From: Sclerurus mexicanus
Taxonomy: Eukaryota; Chordata; Aves; Passeriformes; Furnariidae
DNA: 64,000 nt
Reading direction: 5' to 3'
Assembly: GCA_013396755.1 (NCBI GenBank)
Contig: VWZF01002195.1
Span: 593,191 to 657,190 of the forward strand
Of this stretch, positions 50,059 through 62,300 are shown piece by piece; position 1 is the first letter of the stretch; the number at the start of each line of letters is the position of its first letter. Below the pieces are notes generated by a model. That model was not told the DNA's origin, did no database searches, and saw only the letters and a list, made by a program, of their open reading frames with translations. Both the position numbers and the translations under genes were made by a program.

Positions 50059-50148
50059 AACGACTGGAGACAGCCAATAGGCAGCTGGCCAGCAGAGACT
50101 TCGATGGGCACGAGGATAAGGCAACAGAGGGCCTTTATGCCTCTCAGA
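50059..50148 (+). CDS. AMOTL1: AMOTL1 coding exon 6: coiled coil hinge
   Basis: This short exon of 90 nt has acceptor TGTTTTTTGCAG and donor CAGA|GTGAGT. It encodes (E)RLETANRQLASRDFDGHED and then KATEGLYASQ. The GHEDKA.EGLYASQ stretch is diagnostic for AMOTL1. Both flanking introns are phase 1 and the length is a multiple of three, so the exon could be skipped in frame. No such isoform is claimed here. A perfect AT-rich palindrome begins about 30 nt after the donor. Confidence 0.95.
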
Positions 50149-53100
50149 GTGAGTACTGTGCCTGTCTGTTTGGAAGGTGCATATATATATATATATATAT
50201 GCAAACACGTGGTGGAATGGAGGTAAATACTTAGCTATTAATTATTATTGTGCTTGTGACTTGGTTTTCACTCAGCAAATTTATCGCATACTCTTACTTA
50301 AGCTGCAGACTGGATTGTTTATGGTGGGTTTTTTTGTCTTTGAGCATCAGAACCAAGCAGTGGGAGTTAATGGTAGCACAACTTAGCTTATTTTTTATAA
50401 ATATTTATGTGAAATTGTGAAGTGTTGCTTGCAGGGATCATCTCTAGAGTTGCATGCTTCTTAGAGAAGACAGATTCTTCTCTTGGCTGGGAAAAGCCTG
50501 GAGCAACCTCTGCTGACTAGTTGTCAGTGCCATGGTTTGACTAGCAGGAGAATGAGCAGAGCTGAACCATGCTTTTCAAAAAGGACTGAAGAGACAAAGA
50601 TTTTACAACTTCTACTGCTATGAAAGCATCCGTTCCCAACCAATTTTAGGCATCCATAATGACTGGGCACAGTGCTGCAGATTTCCTTGCCATGCTCCAA
50701 TGTGTGTGAGATCATCCAACCCAAAACCTGAGCAGCTGGATGCTGTGTGGCAGTGTGTGACTTCTTTTGTATCCTGAGCATCTTCAGCACACTTCCAGAA
50801 GGGCTTGACCACCTGAGAGCTGTGCAGTACCCTGCAAGCTTAAATCCTGTTGAAGCTCAATTCTGTGTACAGCTAATCCTTCTGTTTCATTTATTGCACC
50901 AAGAGCTTCCTTGGAAGATGAGCTGCAACTGCAGTGGAGAACCGTCCACCTCCATTAGCAGTGCAGTGTTTGGTACTGGTCAAGATGCTTCACCAGCAGC
51001 CCTGCAACATCCACCAGCTGCTCCAAATGCTGAAGAGCCTTCTTCTGGCTCTCACCAGCACTGGTGATGCCATCATGGCTGATCATTTGGTGCATGTGTG
51101 CACAAACCAGAAAAGAATCTGGTGATCTTTTCCAAGATGATTTTTGCCATGTTAGCAAATGCAATAAGGGTGTGTAGATACTGCTGCAATCCAAGGGGAT
51201 GATCTGCTAAGGAAATAGCATTGCTGTGTAAGTCTTGTCATCCTTGGGAAGAGTTCAAACGGGATAAGCTGCATAGTGGAAATTGGATACTGGGACCTGC
51301 TCTCTTCATATAGGGACAGCTTGGTAGTGTTGCTATATACTGTTGGCTACAAGGGGGAGTTAAATCCCCAGGATGGATTGAATTTGAGTTATTTTCCAGC
51401 ACACAAACATGTTCTGTGCTTCTGCTGGTAAATAAATAGCAATGAAACTGCACTGTGCACTCTGCATATTACTGCAATCAATTCACAGCTTACAAACAAA
51501 TATAGCTTTCCAGATCCTATCACATAAGACGGTCTGGATGCTTGGAGTGTCTTCTGGCTAGGCCAGAGAGCTAAATGTTAGCAGTGCAATGCAAAGTGCT
51601 TCCAAGAATAGAAAAATGGGCATGTGTAAAGCAGGTCCTCTTCAGTCATGTTCTTTGGGCTGCTGGGACAGACACACTGATGACCTTGATGTCAGGGGTG
51701 TCTGCCTAAAACACCCTTCTGAGAGTCCATAAAAGGTTTTGCTTGGAAGTCCTGTATTGCTGACTTCATTTATATACTAATGGTTGTGACTCTTCCCCAG
51801 GGGCAGACCATGACCGCAGTTGGATTGCACCTCATTGCCAACCTGGGGGTTTTTACAAGCACAGTTTGTACCCTCATATCTTTTAATGGGATACACAGAC
51901 AGAAAACTGAGAGTCGGAAAACTGAGTTTTAGCTTCCTGATATACACCTGTCTACTGAGATTGAAATAGTCATTTTTAGAAGAAGAGAAAAAAATTTGTT
52001 GTGAAATTGATTTGTTATTTTTTTCCTAAGAGTTGCAGCTTACTAAGATTAATAAATGCAAATCTTAATTTTCATTAGGAAAGCAAAAGTAGATTTCTAG
52101 TCCCTATGTTTTTGGAAAACAGCCTGGAAACATGACCATAACATCGCCAACCCAAGTTATATAAGAAGACTCCAACATCAGCAGGTTTCTAAAAGTTACC
52201 ATTTTAAGCTACTCTCATGATAAGTTGAAGGAAGGATAAAATTCTTGAGGTTGGTAATGCAAAGTTTTGTGTGGTAGAACTCCAGTAGTGAGAAAAACTC
52301 CCTGAAAAAGAAGTCTGGCAAGGCAGGATGTACAGGGATCATTTCTCAGTTCCTCACAGAGCTCTCCTTTAACAGTGCAACAGTGCAGAGCAGTTGTGTA
52401 CTCTGAGGTGGAGTCTGGAGGTGACAAAAAAATCTTATTTTTTGTAATAATAATAATAAACAAAGCCAGGCCACATGCCTGCAAGTATTAAGTGCTAGGC
52501 ATTTGTGCCTAAGAGAAATGCTACTGTTATATCAGGGAAGGAGAGAACTCACACCGTATTAGTTTCATGATAATTATGGGATGTTTTGACAAGGCAAAAG
52601 TTTATTTGAAGGAAAGACAAGAAACAGCAACTGATAAAGGAGTATGTGACCATATAGGCAGGAGAAGAAACAGACAGAAAGAGGCTAAGATATGCTGTGG
52701 GAAGGGAGAGGCAGGAAGACAGGATGGTTTCAGGGGTATAGAGCAGAGAAAAAGCTTATGATACAGTATATCATGAGAAAAATACATTTTGGTGGAGGCT
52801 AACAATTTTGTGTGTTTTTCTGGGATTTATTGGCTGTGGGAGCAGGGGTCCTCCAAGGATCCATTTTTTCAGGTGTTTGAAACAGGTTGAGGTCTGTGCC
52901 CATGCACATGGCTTTTCACCCGTTAGTGAGGGTACATGGACGTTTTTGGCAGTGTGTTGATAGAGCCTCATGCTTCATGGGAATGTTCAGTTCATGTGCT
53001 ATGAACTTGTGCATATATCTCTGTCCCAAATATCCCAGACGAAGAAATATTCCCATTGAATGTATCCAGCCAAAGAAGATGCCCACAACAGATGTTTTTG

Positions 53101-56100
53101 AGAGTGGGGTTTGGGGCAGACTAAGAGCCATTTGGTATTAAGACAGGAAATAGTCTGTGTTGCTGCTCCAGGCCTCCCTGCGCCCAGCTTAGCCAGAATC
53201 AAACCACAGCTGTAGAGGGCTGAGCGAGGTTTGGGCATAGGGACAGATGGACAGTGGCTTTGCTGCTCCTCTGGAAGGAAACCTCAGTGTCTGGACCTGA
53301 TGACCCAAGGAAAGACATGATCACCAGAAAGCATCTGTGCAATTAGCAGCTCTTAAGTGAAGAGCCACCATTAGGAAATGCAAACCTGCGTAAGAGAAAT
53401 TACTGGAAGTGCCACAAGGGATGGTGGTATGGGAGCCAGTCTTGTTTTTGCAGCAGAATCCTGCAGCCGAATTAGTCTCTGACTGCCATAATTTGATATA
53501 TTTTCTCCTGCCAGCAGTGGTCATTTTGTATGAATAAGGACTGTCTTTTAAAGTATGTCCATGTTTCCACTCTGAAACATCACAGCAAGGAGAAAAGCAG
53601 CATGGGATGTATTGAGATGATCATTAAATTGGTCAAATAAGTTGATATTCAGATGTAATTGTATGATAAGATGGCAATCACATTTGAGTTTAGGGAAGAG
53701 GTGACACAGATTGAGTGTATCTTTTTGTCTAATGTTTCTTCTACAAAGCAGGGTCAAGACTTGCGTACTTTTGGTGCACCTACCCAGCTTCACAACTCAG
53801 AAAGCCTGTTTGAGAGGTACTGAAGTAGGCTCCTTGCTTTATCTCCTTTCTTCTACCCAGCCAGAGCTTAGGTTTAATGTCTGCAGTGTGTGGAGGTACA
53901 ACAGGCAGAGGCAGTGGGTGGAAAGCTATGAGATTACAACTGTGAACAGCAGCAGAGAAGCCTTTTGGGAACTGTTCTGTAATGGAATGTGGCAGTGACC
54001 CACCAGAACATAGAAATAGTTATTAACTGGAGGCCTTCAGTTAAAAAAGGTGTATGCAAGGGTAGTGCAGTAAAGCAGTATTTAGACTTTAAGGATACCT
54101 TGTATGCACTTGAAGAGAACTTAAGATATGTTCAACAAAGTTCCTTTTTCACTAAAAATTAATGCAAAAGTATTTATAAAATGTACCTCCAGCATTTTGC
54201 AGGGTGAAGCTGATGTGAAGAAGTGTTGAGAGCTGTTCAGGAAATTTTTCTTGCCAGCTTTCCAGTGGTTATTGTTTTGTGTACAGCATAATTTGTCCTC
54301 CTTTGGGGGGATAGAAAGTATAACACAGCAGGGCAGACTGAGTGCTTGAAGTTCCCTGAATGGAAGCTGAAAGTGAAGATCCCAAGTTCTGTTTTGCTAT
54401 GTGTTATCCCCATGTGTAACATGAAACATGGATTTCAGATCTGGAGCAGAGCACATGTCCCAGAATGAGATTGTGGAATGCCACAGGACTGAAATAGCAT
54501 TCATGTTCCAGCTTCTTCACCCTCCAGTGCCATTAGCTCCTGGGTAATTTGCCCACAGTTACACTTCTGTACAATAGATATTAATGCTTTTCTGGTCAGT
54601 CTGATCAAAGTAAATGTATTTGCATTGAAGGAAGAGGTCTGCATGTCCAATATAAAATTCCTGGCCAACAAGGGAAGATTAAGGCTGTGTCATACCAAGA
54701 CAACTCTTGGTGGCAGTCAGTGACACGGTCTGTGCAGCACTTGCTGGGCTTTGCTTGTGGGCTCTGCAGTGACCAGCATGCCAGTGTTGCTGCCAGAGTT
54801 TCTTGTTATGACATGCTGAATTCCTTCTTTAAGGATAAATGGGAAGACTGCTGGGTGGGTTTGGGCTCACCTTGTCCCCTTTTGCCTTGTTCGACGTGGC
54901 TCAGCTCATATGCATCTCCCCTTGCTACAGACACCTACTGATGGTGTGGAAATTAAATCTGTTCTCATCCCACCTGACTATAAGGAAGAATGTCGCCCTC
55001 CTGGGAGTAGTTCAGGTCTGAAATGGACTGGCTTTGGTCATATGAAGTTTTCTGACCCTACCTGGGGCTTCCAGCTTGACTGGTCACATTTGGGTGGGAT
55101 GGGCTGGATATTTGAGGCAGATTTTCCACATTTCAGTGTTTCTGGAGAAACTTTTCACTTCAGTTAAAAAATAATAAATTCTGTAATGCTGTGTTTTAAA
55201 AGTCAAAAATCAAAACAAAGTTTAATTGATGCCAAATTAATTTTTGGAGGAAATTTTCCTTCCTGGAGGCTTTCCAAGTGCTCTATTTTTGTTGTCATTC
55301 AGAATGAAGGCCAGATTTTGAAATCTCCGATTTCACTGAATGAAACCTCAATCGTCTGTTCGCTCCAGTCATTAACTATTTGCCTTCTGACATCGGGGAT
55401 CCAGTGGTTGGCCTGTGACACTCGTGTTCCCTGAAATGGCTTCTCAGCACTGACAGGGCAGAAGCAGGTGGAGCCAAGCTTTTCCCCAGGCAGCTTGCCA
55501 GCAAAGTCAGTGGTGGGCCTGCAGTTTATTGCTGAAGAAAAAGATACGAGCAAAGCTGACTGATTTTAGCTAGTTTGTGGGGTTTTTTTAAGTGGTTTTA
55601 AATTTTACCCAAAAAAGGGATGATTTTTCAGCACAGAAGTTATCAATATGATTTAGTCTTGTTTGTGATGTGTTAAGGTGCTTAATAGGAGGGGAGCACT
55701 GATCGCTGGATCCTTGGGTCATGCAGGTCTGGAAAGTTACCTTGGTTGGGCCCTTGTGGAGCTGAAATGTCTTCCACAGCCTCCATTTCTCTGCATGCCC
55801 AGAGAAAGCCCATACAGTTGCCTTCTATCTTACTCTTCCTTATTGCTTTTCCCTCTTCCCATTTTCAGGCTGTCCAGCACAGATTTGTGTTTATTATTTG
55901 ATTTCTTCACATTTTGTGTGTGTCATGATCTCCCTCCTTGCAAATAAAAACGACCAGGCACAACACAGCGCACATCCATGGGTCTGAGGTTTCTTGGCCA
56001 TCTCCCAAAATTTTGCTGGGGAGCATGCTAGCAGTTCAGCAGAACAAAAAGCTGTGAGGCAGTGCTTGTGTCTACCAGCTCTGCTAGTGCAGGTGCAGCC

Positions 56101-56337
56101 TCAGCTGCCACTTGCCTCTGCTGCTGGTGCTCACGTAAGGCTGGCCACTGAGGGGCTGAGCCCTGGCAGTAGAAGCTCCTTGCCCACTGTGTCTCAGCCC
56201 TGTGTTGTAATGGCCCTACTCACTGCTACTTCACATAATTTTTGCTTTTCTAGGAAGTGGCAGCTTACCTTTGGTGTGTGGCCTTGGGCCTGTGAGCTGT
56301 CCTCATGGAGTGGCTCTTGTTCTTGTCTTTCTTTCAG
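50149..56337 (+). other. AMOTL1: AMOTL1 intron 6 (phase 1)
   Basis: A GT..AG intron of 6.2 kb with an AT palindrome near its 5' end. No transposable element was recognised in it. Confidence 0.9.
50178..50203. repeat. AT dinucleotide repeat forming a perfect palindrome
   Basis: TGC, ten AT units, then GCA. The whole 26 bp is self-complementary. It begins 30 nt past the exon 6 end. Confidence 0.95.
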
Positions 56338-56483
56338 ACAAAGAGCACTTGAAGGAGAAGGAAAAGCTGGAGGTGGAGCTGGCAGCTGTGCGTTCTGCTA
56401 ATGAGGATCAGCGGAGGCACATCGAAATCCTTGACCAGGCCCTAAACAATGCACAAGCCAAGGTCATCAAACTGGAAGAGGAG
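56338..56483 (+). CDS. AMOTL1: AMOTL1 coding exon 7: coiled coil
   Basis: The acceptor is TTTCTTTCAG and the donor GAG|GTGAGG. The first two bases complete Asn with exon 6, and 48 codons follow: KEHLKEKEKLEVELAAVRSA, then NEDQRRHIEILDQALNNAQA, then KVIKLEEE. This matches human AMOTL1 with conservative changes only and continues the long coiled coil that defines the angiomotin family. The exon ends in phase 0. The frame stays open for 18 more codons past the donor, but that tail does not resemble AMOTL1. Confidence 0.96.
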
Positions 56484-57889
56484 GTGAGGCATGGACAACA
56501 TTTCTGTGCTGTGAGGGTAGATGTGGCTTGCAGTTAGGCCTTTTGCCACCCAAGTCCTGATTCTCTTCTAGCCACAGTGCGGTAGGTCTTCCTGTTTCCC
56601 TTGTACTGGCCCTCTTAAAGATGTCTAGTTATACAGTACTGAGACAAGCAAGCAAAGGAGGCCACAACCGTAGATTAGATGTTTCCAGAGCAGAGCCTTC
56701 AACATGTAACCAGGAGCAAGACTCAACTGGCTGGTGGCTGAGGTACTGGTACAACTTAACAGAAAAGTCACATTAAAAACTGACTGCTCACTGGCCTGGG
56801 ACTGTGATACAGACATGTGATGTTGGCGCATCCCATTTCTCGCCAGTGAATACCAAGAGGCTTTTGAGATTTGCACAGCAACTTCACATTTTTAATGATC
56901 TGGCTGGAAGTAGACTGAACAGGATTTAGAGGTACAAAGAGCTACAGGTTTTATTTGAGAGCTGAAGAGAACCTGTCATACCATGAGACCTAAGAAGTGC
57001 AAAACTCCCAAGAGGTCTTTTGAGGAGCAAGGGAAAGCTTTTCTCAAATACCTGCAAGTAACTTAGGTGGTTCTTATTGTCTTAGAACGATGGAGGGTGA
57101 ATTGACCTCAGTGATATTTGAATGTTCCCTGGCAGGGTATCCAGCAGACAGACCCCCTGTTAGGCTAACTAATGGTTAATTAGAATCTGGAAGATTTATG
57201 GTATTATATGTAAGTGCTGAAGGCATTGCTGTTTTCTACCTAACCATTAGACCATTCTGGCTTCCTATTTAGAAACATTTTAAAAACTCCATTTCCTCCA
57301 GTGGATGCACTCAGCAGCAAGAAGGGGATCACATTAAGTTTAACTGCTCCTTTGTTAGTTAGACTAAAGCCTGCTCCCTGTTATTTGGGGTAGTCCCTTT
57401 GGGGCAGCTGCAGGAGCCAGCATACCTTTAATCTGTACATAATTCACTTGACACTGTTTGGCTTAAAGGCAGCCTGAGGTTTTCTATTTGCATTTCATTA
57501 CAAAGTGGCTGAATAAAGGAATGTTTTAGGTGGAAACACATGCTCCTATGGTCCTGGCATCATGCAGGGGATGGGAAGAAATATGTTTAGCTCCTGTCTG
57601 CTCAACAGACTGTCAGTATTGTATTGGCAGGTGACATTGGCTTGCTGAGTACACAATAGTGAAGGCAAAAGCATAAATACTGATTCCCAGGCAGATGGTG
57701 CAAGAAGCTACCTTATGCCTGCTGGCTTGTAGTAAATAGGTTTGCAGCCTTAGGGCTCTGTCTTTAAGAGGTTGGCAGTAGCCAGGTTTTAGTCTAGTTA
57801 TCCAATAAAAATGTACGTCTGTTGGATCCTGGATTGTGAACTCGTGGAGCTGAGGAAAGGTTAAGGGTTCCCCTCGAGAGAGCTCCCAA

Positions 57890-58006
57890 CCTCCTGCCAG
57901 GGCATGGCAGATGTTACCAAGCTGGTAACTTCCTGCCTGGGGCACCGTAGGTGGTACAGAGGTGGTAACCTCCTGCCTGGGGCATGTTAGATCTCAGAGG
58001 TGACAC
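57890..58006. repeat. 40-bp imperfect minisatellite, three units
   Basis: Units at 57890-57928, 57929-57968 and 57969-58006 each start with CYTCCTGCC. The first two end in GGTAA. The third unit is truncated and diverged. Confidence 0.8.
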
Positions 58007-58827
58007 ATATACAAGTGATGCAATGGTATTTGGCAGAGTTTGTCTGCCAGAGCCCTCAACCCGGACAAACCCATGTTGACCTGGTAGTTTTTAACTGCTT
58101 TTTTCATCCTAGGGGTAGTCCAAGTTAATTTTAGCCCAGCTACTGTGTTTTAGTTGTTCAGGGCAGTATCAGGAGGCTCAGGTGAAGTGCAGTTAATCTG
58201 AGGATGCTGGCATGTGCCTAAGCTCCTGTACTCCCTTTCCCTCATTTTTGTCCTGTTTCATGGCTAAATCAGAGCACCCTTTCAACAGTCTCCAACGTTT
58301 CTGGATCTTAATTTGACACATGCAGCAGATACAGTTGCAGTGTTAAACCTTCATCTTAACCAGGGATTTTTACTATAATTTGGAGTATATTGAAGGAAAC
58401 ACAAAATCGCTGAAATTAAAATGACTCTTATTGTTAACAGAGCTCTAGGTCATGCACTGCTCTGTAAATTCACAGATTTTTTTCTATCAGCAGAATGTAA
58501 TTAAGTGTAACAGCTTTTTAAATCAAGCCTTGAGAAATAAGCAGTAGCTAATAAGTTGAATTAAGATAAGAGAGTGTACTATGTAAATCTGCATTATACT
58601 GAGCGCCTGCTAGTAGAAGGATTTAATTCAAAAATATGTACGTGGTATTATCACAACATGTCATTTAGGAGAGTGCTGGTGGAATTCTGTGTCTAGTCCA
58701 TGCTTTGAATAGAAGACTGGATAATCAGAAAGGATTCAGAAAACAGCTAGAGAATTTATTTGAGGCCCAGAAACTGTTCTTTGCTGTGAGAATTGAAGAG
58801 GTGTCTGAGCTCCAGTCCATGCGCATG

Positions 58828-59993
58828 AATCACAGAATAGGCAAGGTTAAAAGGGACCACAGTGGGTCATCTGGTCCAACCTCCCTGCTCAAGCAGGGTC
58901 ATCCCAGAGGACATGGCACAGGATTTCATTCAGATGGGTCTTGAATATCTCTAGTGAGGAGTCTCCACAACCTCTCTGGTCATTCTGTTCCAGTGCTTGG
59001 TGACCTGCACAGTAAAGAAGTTCTTACTCATATTTGGGTGGAACTTCCTGTGCATCAGTTTCTGCCCGTTGCCTCTTGTCCTATTGCTTGGCACCACTGA
59101 GAAGAGTCTGGCTCCATCCTCTTGACAGCCTCCCTTCAGATATTTATAGACACTGATGAGGTCCCATGTCAGTCATCTCTTCTTGAGGCTGAACAGGTCC
59201 AGCTCCCTCGGCCAATCCTTTTAAGAGAGATGCTCCAGATCCTTAATCATCTTTGTAGCCCTCCACTGGACCCACTCCAGGAGCTCCATGTCTGTCTTGT
59301 ACTGAGGAGCTTAGAACTGGACACAGCACTCCAGATGTGGGCTCGCCAGGGCTGAGTAGAGGGGCACGGTCATCTCCCTCTACCTGCTAGCAGTGCTCTT
59401 CCTAATGCATCCTAGGATTCTATTGGCCTTGGCCACAAGGGCACACTGCTGGCTCATGGACTGTTGTTCACCAGGATCCTCAGTTCCTTCTCTGCAGAGT
59501 TGCTTTCCAGCAGGCTGGCCCCCAGCTTATACTGGTGCAGGGGGTTGTTCCTCCCCAGGTGCAGGACCCTGCATTTGCCTTTGTTGAATTTGTTTGTTCT
59601 TCTCTGCCCATCTCTTCAACCTGCCAAGGTCCTTCTGAAGGGCTGCAAATCAGTCTGGGGTACGGGCCACTCCTCCCAACTTTGTGCTATCAGTGAACTT
59701 GCTGAGGAGACATCTGCCCCTTCATCCAAGTCATTGATAAGTAAGTTAAACAATACTGGCCTAGTATTGAACCGTGGGGTACACCACTAGTGACAGGGCT
59801 CCAAAGAGATGCTGTGCCACTGATTATGACACTCTGGGATCTGCTTTTCAGACATTTCTCAATCTACCTTACTGCCCACTCATCCAGTCCACACTTCCTG
59901 AGTGTACCTCTGAAGATATTGTGGGACAGTGTTGAAGGCCTTGATGAAGTCAAGGTAGACAGTATTTGCTGCTCTCCCTTCATCCATCTAGGG
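58828..59993 (-). mobile_element. longest CR1 LINE fragment in the window
   Basis: About 1.17 kb, starting AATCACAGAATAGGCAAGGT. It runs through the antisense 3' UTR and into antisense reverse-transcriptase sequence (GGCCTTGATGAAGTCAAGGT). It is 5'-truncated. Open frames of 60-110 codons inside it are remnants. Confidence 0.95.
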
Positions 59994-62150
59994 ATGGATG
60001 AAGAAGGGATTGCTGTCAGATAGATTAGATGTTACTATTTAATATAAGAGGAAATAATGAGATGCAGTGTTTGGGGGATGAAGCTGAGAAAATCAGGCTG
60101 GAAATAAAGAGTTAGAGTAATTAACACTGAAGCAACCTACTTAGAGTGATAGTGGCTTCTCCATCTCTGTAAGAGTCTTTCACTCAAATCTCATATCTGT
60201 CGAATTCGATTGCTCAAACTGGAGTTATGTTTCTAGTGCAGATATTTTTCCAACACCCACTCATTTTTACTTAGATTTATTTGCTTGGATCATCTCTTTT
60301 TAGCCTTAGCTCTTCTTCATCTTTATTTTTCTAATCCCCGGGACAAGGGCACTGTTCAGGCAAGTTTGCTGATCTTGTGAATAAATGAATTGTTTAACTA
60401 AATGGTTCTTGCTCTAATAGATCATAGTTTGGAAACAGAGCAAGAAGTAATTTACTTAAATTGCATAAGAGAAATCCAGATTAGGCATTAGGGTACAAGT
60501 TTTCTGGCAGTAAAGGAAAAGAAGCTGTAAAGTAATTTGCAGGGATAGGTTGTGGAGTCCCTACTCCTGGGGGGTTTTGTAAACAGATTATACAGACATG
60601 TGCCAGGTTTTAGGTACAGCTGATCCTACCTTGCAGTAGGAAGACAGACTGGTACGTCTTCACGTGCCATCCAGCTTTTTTTTATTGGAGTCTGTGTGTC
60701 TGTGAGGTGTTAGAGCTTATTATCAGGTATCTCTGATTGTAGTCCCTCCTCCCTTATGGATACACACTTCACTGACAACCCATTAAGTTGAATTACAATG
60801 TTTTGTACATAGTTTTTTTAATGCATGGGTGATTTTTTTGCTTATGAATCTACACACAAGATAGAAAAGTCAATAATTGGATCAAAAATCTTACAAATTT
60901 ATGAATGTGAGAACTGTCTTGTTGCATATCTCCTATCAAATTGATTTTGAAGGCGGTGGGCACGTGAGCATCACCTCACCCACATGGGCAGAGTTGCACT
61001 CACATGCGAGTATGTGAACCCTGGGGCTTGGAGGGCTGCTCCAAAGCTGAATTGTGGCTACTGTGATCCAGATGGACCCTGCAGCATCTGGCAGGACACA
61101 GGAGTGCAGATGAGGTCTGCTGCTGAGGAGGGACCCTGGGGTAGCTCCCTAACTCTCTCCGATCCCTGCTGGTGCAAACAAACACCTTCCTACTGCCAAA
61201 ATTGCACATTCAGCAAGAAGCCACTGCTGTGTCTGTCTTGCCAAGTCGTGAGCTCCTGAGGAATGCCACCTTCGTGCTGCTGCCAGAGACTAGTGCTGAC
61301 TATAATCTTATTAATTTTCATGGAAAGCCCACAGAGCTGTAAGTGTTAGCCTGGATTGCAACAGAGCTAGGGAGGTCACACTGCCAGCTGTTGGCTCTTG
61401 CTGGGGAGATTTGTTTATGCCAGGCTTTGCTTTTGCTGTGAACAGGCCTGTATTTCACTTCACCTGTGACATGGATGGATTTAGGGTGGCAGAAGAGGCA
61501 TTCATACCCTTTTGGGGTTATGCTTCTTGAGCCATCTCTGGCTGCAAAACCCTGTATTGGAAAATTCTTGTGTCTTGTTTACCCCTTCAGTAATTGCATT
61601 ATATATGTAACAAGGGCCCAGTTTAATCTGCCAGGACATCTATAGATCAGCATGGACAAGCCTGTGAGCACGATAGAGCAGGTGGAGCGCTGCTGGCTTC
61701 TGGCACTCCACTTGTTCCACCTGCGTTGAACAAATATGCAGAACTGAAAAAAACCCTTCTGTTCAGGCACAGGCAATATGCCAAGTGTCACCAGTCAGTA
61801 AAACTCACTGGGATTTCTCTTAGCTGGGTCCTCTATGTTTGCTCAAAGAGTATCCACCAGTGTGATGGCTCTTCCTTCAAAGTGGCCAGAGGGATTCATG
61901 GTTAGCAGATTCCCAGTGCGTGGAAGATCTGGGCAGCAGTACCTCCTAACGGGGTAGCGCTACCACGGCAATGCCTGCTGTGCTCATTCCCTGCCCATCA
62001 GAGGCACCATCCTTCCCCTGCGGAAACTCTGAAGCAAACAGCCAAAGCCATGCTTGAGTCCAGTGCATGCCTTCAAGAGTGCAGGGGTCCCACTGGCCCA
62101 GGGTGGGGGTACAGTGCCCTCCAGCACTGCTGACCCCCTGTACCCCACAG

Positions 62151-62300
62151 CTGCGCAGGAAGCAGGCCTATGTGGAGAAGGTGGAAAAGCTGCAGCAGGC
62201 GCTGACACAGCTGCAGGCAGCCTGTGAGAAAAGGGAGCAGATGGAGCGGCGGCTGCGCACACGTCTGGAGCGGGAGCTGGACTCACTGAGGATGCAGCAG
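62151..62300 (+). CDS. AMOTL1: AMOTL1 coding exon 8: coiled coil, last exon in the window
   Basis: The acceptor is CTGTACCCCACAG and the donor CAG|GTGAGC. Exactly 50 codons are encoded: LRRKQAYVEKVEKLQQALTQ, LQAACEKREQMERRLRTRLE and RELDSLRMQQ. This is among the most conserved segments of the motin family and is almost identical to human AMOTL1. It is in phase 0 at both ends. The following exons, covering the remainder of the AMOT domain and the C-terminal PDZ-binding tail, are not present before position 64000. Confidence 0.97.

Larger units (their letters stand above)
56484..62150 (+). other. AMOTL1: AMOTL1 intron 7 (phase 0)
   Basis: A GT..AG intron of 5.7 kb holding a 40-bp minisatellite and the longest CR1 of the window. 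Confidence 0.9.
29788..62300 (+). other. AMOTL1: AMOTL1 gene, internal part (seven coding exons)
   Basis: This span holds seven coding exons that join in frame into about 614 residues of angiomotin-like protein 1, a scaffold at tight junctions and on actin that restrains YAP/TAZ in the Hippo pathway. Exon lengths are 147, 886, 280, 145, 90, 146 and 150 nt. All introns start with GT and end with AG, and the phases fit at every junction. AMOTL1 is chosen over AMOT and AMOTL2 because stretches such as LLAIQHQATGSAGP, RTEGRPTVNRANSGQAHKDE and GHEDKATEGLYASQ match remembered human AMOTL1 and not its paralogues. The first coding exon (human MWRAKLRR...) is not seen and the 3' part lies beyond the window. 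Exon numbers used in other entries assume one unseen exon 1. Confidence 0.96.

Noticed and set aside
54910..55167. 85-codon frame with a PPDY sequence, with an acceptor-like site upstream, inside intron 6
   Set aside because: The donor is weak, no motin has an exon here, and PPxY by itself is common by chance.
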